A stretch of DNA of 10,794 nt from an uncultured Prevotellaceae bacterium (GTDB taxonomy: Bacteria > Bacteroidota > Bacteroidia > Bacteroidales > Muribaculaceae): assembly GCA_937892085.1 (NCBI GenBank), contig CALAVD010000402.1:1-10794 (forward strand), written 5' to 3'. The translations under genes and the position numbers were made by a program. The notes under the pieces are model-generated. The model was not told the DNA's origin. It searched no databases and saw nothing but the letters and a program-made list of their open reading frames with translations. Shown in pieces: positions 1-5,531 of this stretch (its first letter is position 1; every line of letters begins with the position of its first letter).

Positions 1-1
1 G

Positions 2-9
2 CAAAGTTA
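2..9 (-). promoter_or_regulatory. Possible -7 element of a divergent promoter
   Basis: Read on the minus strand these bases are TAACTTTG, a perfect match to the Bacteroidota -7 consensus TAnnTTTG and identical to the boxes in front of galM and the EF-G paralog in this window. It would serve a gene lying to the left, outside the window. No clear TTG/TTTG -33 box is seen about 20 bases further in, where the heptamer repeat lies instead, so the call rests on the -7 box only. Confidence 0.3.
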
Positions 10-15
10 GTAAAA

Positions 16-58
16 AGTTGTCAGTTATCGCTTATCAGTAATCAGTTTTTTCTGACTG
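16..58. repeat. Short degenerate heptamer repeat with hairpin
   Basis: Successive 7-bp units AGTTGTC, AGTTATC, GCTTATC, AGTAATC and AGTTTTT run without gaps from 16 to 50. The array ends in a T6 run. TCAG at 42-45 can pair with CTGA at 52-55 around that run, giving a small hairpin. The unit differs from that of the larger array at 7812-7933, but the period and the T-rich end are the same. The function is unknown. Confidence 0.5.
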
Positions 59-129
59 TTTTTACTGTCTCATTCATTTAAGATAAAAAAAATATCACGA
101 CTTAAATGTCTCCTAAATTGCCTGGGATA

Positions 130-160
130 TTGGCGGGATATTAGTTTTTTTGTAATTTTG
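130..160 (+). promoter_or_regulatory. Bacteroidota-type promoter of the flavoprotein operon
   Basis: A TTG at 130-132 is separated by 20 bases from TAATTTTG at 153-160, which fits TTG-N20-TAnnTTTG. Transcription should start about 7 bases after the -7 box, near 167. That places the in-frame GTG at 160 inside the promoter and leaves the ATG at 184 as the first usable start, after a leader of roughly 17 bases. Confidence 0.7.
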
Positions 161-183
161 TGGCGAAATTAATACAATCACTT

Positions 184-804
184 ATGACAAAAGTTTTATT
201 GATAAATGGCTCGCCTCGTAAGGATGGCAACACTTTTCTTGCTCTAAGCGAGATGACCAAGACCCTCAACGAGCAGGGTATAGAAACCGAGATTGCATGG
301 ATTGGCGTGAGGCCAGTGCGTGGATGCATTGCTTGTGGCAAATGCCATGAGATGAGTAATGGCAAGTGCGTCTTCGACGACGACATCTGCAACTCTATGA
401 TAGAGAAGATGAATGCTGCCGATGCTTTGGTGGTGGGAGCACCAGTTTATTATGGACAGCCTGCCGGTCAGGTGCTGGCATTGGTGCAGCGTGCGTTCTA
501 TGCTGGCGCTCAAGTCGAAGGCAAGCCCGCAGCAGCAGTTGCCGTGTGCCGTCGTGGTGGTGCCACCGCCGCCTTGCAGACCCTGATGATGCCTTTCCAG
601 CTCAAGAATATGCCCTTAGTTACCTCGCAATACTGGAACATCGTCTATGGAATGCTTAAAGGCGAGGCCGCTCTCGATGTGGAAGGCATGCAAACAATGC
701 GTCAGCTGGGACGCAACATGGCTTGGTTGCTTAAAAATAGAGAAGTCTCTGGCTTCCCCGTTCCTGAAGAGGAGGAATGGCAACCCATGCATTTTATCAG
801 ATAA
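184..804 (+). CDS. Iron-sulfur-flavoprotein-like NAD(P)H/FMN oxidoreductase
   Basis: A 206-residue cytoplasmic protein of the flavodoxin-like NADPH-dependent FMN reductase family. Visible features are an N-terminal beta strand leading into the FMN phosphate loop GSPRKDGNT (residues 9-17), and GAPVYYGQPAGQ near the middle, matching the family's second flavin-contact loop. Between them is a compact cysteine cluster, Cys48-x2-Cys51-x2-Cys54-x7-Cys62. This spacing fits the CX2CX2CX4-7C motif known to hold a 4Fe-4S cluster in archaeal iron-sulfur flavoproteins (Isf), so electron transfer between cluster and FMN is inferred. The natural acceptor is unknown. A longer reading from GTG 160 would start inside the promoter, so ATG 184 is used. 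It is first in an operon with an AlkD-like glycosylase (48-base gap) and an EamA transporter. Family call firm; bound cluster and substrate not shown. Confidence 0.85.
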   Translation: MTKVLLINGSPRKDGNTFLALSEMTKTLNEQGIETEIAWIGVRPVRGCIACGKCHEMSNGKCVFDDDICNSMIEKMNAADALVVGAPVYYGQPAGQVLALVQRAFYAGAQVEGKPAAAVAVCRRGGATAALQTLMMPFQLKNMPLVTSQYWNIVYGMLKGEAALDVEGMQTMRQLGRNMAWLLKNREVSGFPVPEEEEWQPMHFIR

Positions 805-852
805 TTCATGTGATGTAGGGTAGTGGTCAAGGTGAAAAAAGAAAAAGACTTA

Positions 853-1605
853 ATGACTGCCGAGCTGGTGATTGCCCACATGGAGTCACTTGCCGATGCC
901 GTGCAAGCTCAGCATTCAATGCGTTTTTTCAAGACAGGTCCTGGAGAGTACGGTTACGGCGACAAGTTCTTAGGAATAAAAACACCCGTTACCCGCAGCA
1001 TTGTGGCTCGAAGCAAGGCACTGCCTCTGAGCGAGGTGGAGAAGCTGCTTGAGTCGCCTTGGCATGAGGTGCGCATGTGTGGAGTGCTTGTGCTCGTTGA
1101 CCAGTTTGAAAGGCTAAGCCGCAAGGCTTTGGTTGATGATGCCAGTTCCATCGCCCGTCGTGATGAGATAGTGGATTTCTATCTCAATCACAGCCGTTGT
1201 GCCAATAACTGGGATCTTGTTGATTTGTCGGTTTATAAGATTTTAGGAAAGTGGCTAATGCTGCCCTCGCACTACAATGCAGAGGAGAAACAGGCAGTGA
1301 TAGATGCTCTCGCATTGAGCGACAACTTGTGGGAACAGCGCATGTCGATGGTGTGCACCATGCAGCCGCTCAAAGAAGGCAATCCCGATTTCACGTTGCG
1401 CTATGCCAAGTGGCACTTGCACCACTCTCACGACTTGATGCACAAAGCTGTGGGATGGATGCTGCGCGAGATGGGAAAGCGAGTGGGTCTCGACGTGTTA
1501 CGAGAATTTCTGCAAACCCACGCCCATGAGATGCCTCGCACTGCGTTGCGATATTCTATTGAACACCTGAGCGCTGAAGAGCGTAATTCCTGGATGATGA
1601 AATGA
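853..1605 (+). CDS. AlkD-like HEAT-repeat DNA glycosylase
   Basis: A 250-residue all-helical protein of the DNA alkylation repair (AlkC/AlkD) family. Characterised members remove N3- and N7-alkylated purines by base excision, holding DNA in a groove of HEAT-like repeats without flipping the base. The residues that matter in Bacillus cereus AlkD can be placed here: NNWDLVDLS supplies Trp120 and Asp124 (AlkD Trp109 and Asp113), EQRMSMV supplies Arg163 (Arg148), and VGWMLREMGKR supplies Trp202 (Trp187). The catalytic set is therefore intact. The opening FKTGPGEYGYGDKFLGIKTP stretch is also typical. A GTG at 823 would add ten Lys-rich residues; ATG 853 matches the usual family start and is preferred. 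The stop overlaps the next start (ATGA). Co-transcription with a flavoprotein and an exporter could mean a shared response to electrophiles, which is inference only. Confidence 0.87.
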   Translation: MTAELVIAHMESLADAVQAQHSMRFFKTGPGEYGYGDKFLGIKTPVTRSIVARSKALPLSEVEKLLESPWHEVRMCGVLVLVDQFERLSRKALVDDASSIARRDEIVDFYLNHSRCANNWDLVDLSVYKILGKWLMLPSHYNAEEKQAVIDALALSDNLWEQRMSMVCTMQPLKEGNPDFTLRYAKWHLHHSHDLMHKAVGWMLREMGKRVGLDVLREFLQTHAHEMPRTALRYSIEHLSAEERNSWMMK

Positions 1606-2486
1606 ATGTGATAAAGAAGAACAATAATTGGTGGTTTCATGTCATCGCCATTCTGGTGATTTTGGCATGGGGCGTGTCGTTCCCGTTCACCAAAATCCTT
1701 CTTGCCAACGGCATCACGCCAACAGAGATATTTGTGTATCGCTCGTTGGTCGCCTACGTGGGCTTGCTTGTGTTCTCACGTTTTAGGGTGGAATTCTGGA
1801 ATTGGCGCGATGAGGCGTTGGCAGTGCTGTGCGGACTCACAGGCGGCGCTATGTATTTTGTGCTTCAGAACATAGCCTTGAATATGACACTTTTGAGCGA
1901 TGTGGTGATAGTGATTGCCATAAATCCGCTACTCACTACCATCTTGGCGGCTTTTTTCCTGAAGGAAGAACGTTTCTCTTGGAAAATTCTGCTAAGCTCA
2001 ATGGTGGCATTCGTGGGAGTGGCAGTGGTCACATTTCGCGACGGACTGGTGTGGGGCAATGGTTTGCTTGGCAACGTACTGGCATTTCTGGCTGCGCTAT
2101 CTTGGGCGGTGTATAGCGTTCTTCTCAAGCGCGTGCAAGGACGCCACAGCACCCTGTCAATCACTCGCAAAGTGATGATTTACGGAATGATCTGCGCCTG
2201 CCCCTTGATGTTCCTTGAACCCATGACACCCATGTCAACCTTGCTGCGTCCCGACTTGCTTGCCAACATGCTATTCTTGGCACTGATTTGCTCGATGGCG
2301 GCATTCTTCGTTTGGAACTTGGTAATCAAGAAGATTGGTGCCATCAGGGCGAGCAACTATCTGTATCTCGACCCCATTATCTCGATTGTGATGGGTGTTA
2401 TTCTCTTGGGTGAGCACGTGAGCATGGTGGCAGTGGTAGGCTGCGCCCTGGTACTGATAGGTGTTATAATGGTAGAAAAAATGTAG
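1602..2486 (+). CDS. DMT-superfamily (EamA) inner-membrane transporter
   Basis: A 294-residue, very hydrophobic protein with about ten predicted membrane helices arranged as two EamA halves (roughly residues 13-145 and 158-293), the usual architecture and length of the drug/metabolite transporter superfamily. Recognisable signatures are WGVSFPFTKILL in helix 1, the ALSWAVYSVLLKR segment opening the second half, and SNYLYLDPIISIVMGVILLGE near the C-terminus, which parallels the conserved P-x-x-a-x-l-x-g-x-x-x-l-g-E motif. Members export amino acids, metabolites or drugs; the substrate cannot be read from the sequence. Its ATG overlaps the stop of the AlkD-like gene in an ATGA junction, so translational coupling is likely. 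No convincing intrinsic terminator follows it; the next 217 bases are T-rich. Confidence 0.9.
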   Translation: MNVIKKNNNWWFHVIAILVILAWGVSFPFTKILLANGITPTEIFVYRSLVAYVGLLVFSRFRVEFWNWRDEALAVLCGLTGGAMYFVLQNIALNMTLLSDVVIVIAINPLLTTILAAFFLKEERFSWKILLSSMVAFVGVAVVTFRDGLVWGNGLLGNVLAFLAALSWAVYSVLLKRVQGRHSTLSITRKVMIYGMICACPLMFLEPMTPMSTLLRPDLLANMLFLALICSMAAFFVWNLVIKKIGAIRASNYLYLDPIISIVMGVILLGEHVSMVAVVGCALVLIGVIMVEKM

Positions 2487-2639
2487 AACACGGCACAGTC
2501 AATAGTTGCCTTGATGTCTCTTTAGTGAGAGAATTAGTGGAAAAATCCCAAAACTCGTTTTTTTGTGCATTTTTTCTTGTGAAAATATTTTGAAAAACAC
2601 TTTTTTTTACTTGTTGATAAAAAAAACTGGCAATAATGC

Positions 2640-2668
2640 TTGCATAATTCATTTTTTTACTAATTTCG
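2640..2668 (+). promoter_or_regulatory. Probable promoter of the pRiA4b ORF-3-like gene
   Basis: TAATTTCG at 2661-2668 is one mismatch from TAnnTTTG, and a TTG lies 18 bases upstream at 2640-2642. The start site would be near 2675, leaving a leader of about 29 bases before ATG 2704. TTTCG and CGAAA (2664-2668 and 2672-2676) form a tiny inverted repeat across the -7 box. The spacing is slightly short, so this is moderate evidence. Confidence 0.45.
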
Positions 2669-2703
2669 CACCGAAAACTAATGTCAAACGATAAGAATAT
2701 ACT

Positions 2704-3252
2704 ATGATTTACAAGTTTCTGATAGGTTCAGAAGAAGCCGGAAATTTTAAATTGGAGATTGCTATTGATAGCTCTGACACATTCGTAAGGTTGCGCAACA
2801 CCATCTTAGAAGCCGCTGGTTATGACAAGAACCAGATGGATTCGTTCGTCATTTGCGATGATGATTGGCGCAAAGAGAAAGAGGTGACTTATTTTGATAT
2901 GGACACCGATTCAGATGAAGATATTTGGATAATGGAAGATACTCCTCTCGATGAATTGATGGAAGATGAAGGTCAAAAGATAAAATTCATTTTTGACTAT
3001 ATGACAGAGCGTTATTTCTATATGATTCTGAAAGAAACGGTTCCTGGCAAGAATCTTCACGACCCCTTGTGCCAGCGCAAGGAGGGCAAGGCTCCTCTTG
3101 AGACACTCCCTGATATGTTCTCTGCTCCAGTTAAAGTGGATACTAACATTGACGACCTTGACGAAGCATTCTATGGCGATGACAGCTTCAACGAGGAAGA
3201 GTTGCGCGAACTCAGCGACGAGTTTGAGAAAGACCGTGAAGAGGGAATATAA
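2704..3252 (+). CDS. pRiA4b ORF-3-like acidic protein
   Basis: A 182-residue soluble protein with no signal peptide or membrane segment. The first 130 or so residues resemble the plasmid pRiA4b ORF-3 / IS1096 TnpR-like family (PF07929): an opening strand YKFLIG, a segment TFVRLRNTILEAAGYDKNQMDSF (18 residues into the protein onwards) equivalent to the family's helix and 'HL-x-F' turn, an acidic DTPLDELM stretch, and FIFDYMTERYFYMILKE before the conserved proline-glycine turn. From about residue 145 the tail is strongly acidic (DDLDEAFYGDDSFNEEEL) and probably disordered. The family has no well-established biochemical role despite its plasmid and transposon-derived names, and there is no mobile element here. 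It is monocistronic, with its own promoter and a terminator 37 bases after the stop. Confidence is good for the gene, moderate for the family. Confidence 0.72.
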   Translation: MIYKFLIGSEEAGNFKLEIAIDSSDTFVRLRNTILEAAGYDKNQMDSFVICDDDWRKEKEVTYFDMDTDSDEDIWIMEDTPLDELMEDEGQKIKFIFDYMTERYFYMILKETVPGKNLHDPLCQRKEGKAPLETLPDMFSAPVKVDTNIDDLDEAFYGDDSFNEEELRELSDEFEKDREEGI

Positions 3253-3289
3253 TCCTCCTGTCCTTTAACAAGTTAACAAATACATAAAG

Positions 3290-3323
3290 AAGAGCCTTGA
3301 GGCATTTGCCACAAGGCTCTTTT
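3290..3323. terminator. Intrinsic terminator between convergent genes
   Basis: AAGAGCCTTG (3290-3299) pairs perfectly with CAAGGCTCTT (3312-3321), and GGCA/TGCC (3301-3304 and 3307-3310) continues the stem after one A-A mismatch. TTTT follows at 3320-3323. It ends the plus-strand gene at 3252. Read the other way it lies just beyond the galM stop, with a weaker T-rich flank (CTTTAT), so it probably serves both genes. Confidence 0.85.
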
Positions 3324-3352
3324 CGTATATACTTGTTACACACACACAGCGG

Positions 3353-4417
3353 TTAGGCTGTGGTGAAGCGGTAGATGGTGCGGGTGTGGTAGGTCTCGCC
3401 AGGGCGCAACTCGCATGAGGGGTATTCGGGACAATTGGGGGTGTTGGGGTAGTGCTGAGTCTCGAACGCTACTGCCGAGCGTGCTGGATAGCCAATGCCA
3501 AACTTGCCTTTCAGGTTTTCGTCGAGGAAGTTGCCGGTGTACATCTGAGCTGCAGGCTCTGTTGTAAACACCTCCATCACGATGCCAGTTACTGGTGACA
3601 TCACTCTTAATGCCACCTTGCTCAGGTCACCAGGATGATTTAATGCGAAGCTGTGGTCATATCCGTTGCCGTTCTTTAGTTGCTCATCGTTGGCATTGAT
3701 GTCCTGCCCTATGGGCTTAGGCGAGCGGAAATCAAAAGGCGTGTCGGTCACATCCATGAAAGAGCCGTTGGTGATAAGAGTCTCATCGGCAGGGGTTATG
3801 CGGTCGGCATCTACCATTAGCACATGGTTGTGAATGCTCGAAGCGAGATCGCCATTAAGGTTAAAATAGGAGTGGTTGGTGAGATTGACAATAGTTGGCT
3901 TGTCGGTGGTGGCGCTATATTCGATGTCGATGGCATTATCGTCGGTAAGAGTATAGACTACTTTTACATTTAGGGTGCCTGGAAATCCCTCAGTTCCATC
4001 GGGATCAGTGAGCGTGAGTTCCAGTCGGTTGCCGTCCTGCTTGGCATCCCACACCTTTTTGTCATAGCCTTTGAGTCCACCATGCAGGCAATGAGGTCCG
4101 TTGTTGATGGGAAGGTTGTATTCCACTCCGTCGAGAGTGAATTTTCCGAAGCCTATGCGGTTGCCATATCGCCCAATTAGTGCTCCAAAGTTGCCGTCAT
4201 CGGCAAGGTAGTTGGCGATGCTGTCGTGCCCCAGCTCCACGTCAGTGAGTTTGCCGTTGCTGTCGGGCACCATGAGACTTACTATGCGTCCTCCATAATT
4301 GGTGATGCATGCTTCCACGCCTTTTTTGTTGGTAAGCACAAAAAGTGCAACCGGTTTGCCATCTACGATGTCAAAAAAGTTTTTTGGGTCAAGCCCTGAT
4401 TTTGTGATTTGTGTCAT
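3353..4417 (-). CDS. galM: Aldose 1-epimerase (galactose mutarotase)
   Basis: A 354-residue cytoplasmic enzyme interconverting alpha and beta anomers of galactose and other aldoses, the entry step of the Leloir pathway. Full length for the family, with the active-site set of Lactococcus GalM placeable: GRYGNRI (Arg83 and Arg87, sugar contact), CLHGG (His112, for His96), TNHSYFNL (His182, the general acid, for His170), GYDHSF (Asp254, for Asp243) and AFETQHYPNTPN (Glu319, the general base, for Glu304). No signal peptide is seen, unlike the exported mutarotases also common in Bacteroidota. It stands alone: no galK, galT or sugar transporter is within the window. Its promoter region is shared back to back with the META/TPR operon, and its 3' end faces the pRiA4b ORF-3-like gene across a terminator. 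Confidence 0.95.
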   Translation of the reverse strand: MTQITKSGLDPKNFFDIVDGKPVALFVLTNKKGVEACITNYGGRIVSLMVPDSNGKLTDVELGHDSIANYLADDGNFGALIGRYGNRIGFGKFTLDGVEYNLPINNGPHCLHGGLKGYDKKVWDAKQDGNRLELTLTDPDGTEGFPGTLNVKVVYTLTDDNAIDIEYSATTDKPTIVNLTNHSYFNLNGDLASSIHNHVLMVDADRITPADETLITNGSFMDVTDTPFDFRSPKPIGQDINANDEQLKNGNGYDHSFALNHPGDLSKVALRVMSPVTGIVMEVFTTEPAAQMYTGNFLDENLKGKFGIGYPARSAVAFETQHYPNTPNCPEYPSCELRPGETYHTRTIYRFTTA

Positions 4418-4509
4418 AATGGATGAATGTATTTATTCTGTTAAAGTTGATGTGTTTTTGATTTTTTGGCAATTAAATGTTCAGATGTGTAGAAATTTAA
4501 AATGCGTCA

Positions 4510-4517
4510 CAAAGTTA
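4510..4517 (-). promoter_or_regulatory. -7 element of the galM promoter
   Basis: On the minus strand these bases read TAACTTTG, a perfect TAnnTTTG. The start site would be near 4503, giving galM a leader of about 85 bases. The nearest TTTG (minus strand, 4543-4546) is 25 bases away, too far for a standard -33 box, so only the -7 element is claimed. Confidence 0.5.
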
Positions 4518-4546
4518 TAAAAAAATAATAAAAAGTAATGGGCAAA

Positions 4547-4578
4547 TTTGCTTATTATTTGAAAAATGACGAAATTTG
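4547..4578 (+). promoter_or_regulatory. Promoter of the META/TPR operon
   Basis: TTTG at 4547-4550 is exactly 20 bases upstream of GAAATTTG (4571-4578), one mismatch from TAnnTTTG. The start site near 4585 leaves a leader of about 35 A-rich bases ending AATAATAATG at the start codon. It lies next to the divergent galM promoter, so one bound regulator could affect both. Confidence 0.5.
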
Positions 4579-4619
4579 CTAAATAAACAATGTTGTAACC
4601 CAGATAAAAAGAAATAATA

Positions 4620-5507
4620 ATGATAAAGAAAATCACAATATTTGCACTGATTTTTGCCATCCTTGCTTGCCCCGATGTGGCATTTGGCAGGAAAAAGAAG
4701 GACAAGAAAGATAAAAAAGAACAGAATCAGCCAGTTTTCATTGAATACAAGGAAGAGGAAGTTGACTTGCCCATCACTAACGAGATGGAGCAGATTAACG
4801 GTGAGTGGAATGTGGTTGAGATCAACGAGTCGCCAGTGACTACCACTGCAGGCTCGCGCGTGTATTTCAACTTTGATGTTCTCGGCAGGAAGCTCTATGG
4901 CAACACTGGAACGAATGCTGTAAATGCAACTTATTCTCTCAAGAAAGACAACAAAATCACTTTTGACGACTTACTTGTCACCAAGAAATCAGGAGGTTAT
5001 TTTCAATATATTGAGCGCGACTTGCTCAAGGCTCTCGAAGACGTTAATTCGGTGGCACTTGTCAAGGTGGGTGACACTGAGTATATGGAGATGAAAAATC
5101 GTCGCCGCGATGTCGTTATCAAGTTGCGACGTCAGAACCTTGACTTCATGAATGGCCCCTGGCTGGTGAAGACTATCAATGGCGAGAATGTGATAGACCG
5201 CGATATCAAGCTTGTTAACGATATCGACATGCTCACCGTGAACATCACCAGTGGGTGTAATATTATTAATGGTGTGATTACGGTTAATCCATTCAGGGAG
5301 TTTGCAATTGAATATGAAGACCTGAAATCGTCTCACCGCCAGTGCCCGAATATCGATACCGAGACACGCTTGCTCATCGCCCTTGAGGAGGCGCAGCTAT
5401 GCCGCAAACGTAACGACCGTGAAGTGGAGCTACTCACTACAGAACGCGATGAGATGGGAAAGACCGTGAACAAGACATTAGTGGTTCTCGAAAAAGTGAG
5501 ACTATAG
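4620..5507 (+). CDS. Exported double META-domain protein
   Basis: A 295-residue protein with a hydrophobic signal sequence (residues 3-20). ILAC at 14-17 resembles a lipobox (lipidation at Cys17), while AFG at 21-23 could be a signal peptidase I site; the sequence does not decide. A Lys/Asp-rich stretch follows (24-33). Two tandem META (HslJ-like) domains are visible: GEWNVVEINESPV through LYGNTGTN to about 170, then GPWLVKTINGENV (179-191), ITSGCN (209-214), the DLKSSHRQCPN stretch (234-244) and an ETRLLIALEEA helix. The second copy has the classic 'GCN' and 'CP' cysteines (Cys213, Cys242); the first has Thr in place of the GCN Cys. META domains occur in envelope proteins linked to heat, novobiocin or motility phenotypes, with no agreed mechanism. 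The TPR gene follows after 24 bases, so they are almost certainly co-transcribed. Confidence 0.82.
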   Translation: MIKKITIFALIFAILACPDVAFGRKKKDKKDKKEQNQPVFIEYKEEEVDLPITNEMEQINGEWNVVEINESPVTTTAGSRVYFNFDVLGRKLYGNTGTNAVNATYSLKKDNKITFDDLLVTKKSGGYFQYIERDLLKALEDVNSVALVKVGDTEYMEMKNRRRDVVIKLRRQNLDFMNGPWLVKTINGENVIDRDIKLVNDIDMLTVNITSGCNIINGVITVNPFREFAIEYEDLKSSHRQCPNIDTETRLLIALEEAQLCRKRNDREVELLTTERDEMGKTVNKTLVVLEKVRL

Positions 5508-5531
5508 AACTTTTCAAATAGGCTCTCAAGG

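Noticed and set aside
160..183. GTG start adding eight residues to the flavoprotein
   Set aside because: The GTG overlaps the last base of a consensus -7 box, so it would lie upstream of the transcript start; the family begins just before the FMN loop, as with ATG 184.
823..852. GTG start adding ten residues to the AlkD-like protein
   Set aside because: The extension is low-complexity Lys-rich sequence from an A-rich leader; ATG 853 fits the family start.
2517..2600. Possible terminator after the EamA transporter gene
   Set aside because: TCTCT/AGAGA (2517-2521 and 2528-2532) is a weak stem without a T-run directly after it; the T-runs further on have no proper stem before them.
2704..3252. 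Mobile element suggested by the IS1096/TnpR-like family name
   Set aside because: No transposase, inverted terminal repeats or target duplications are seen around the gene.
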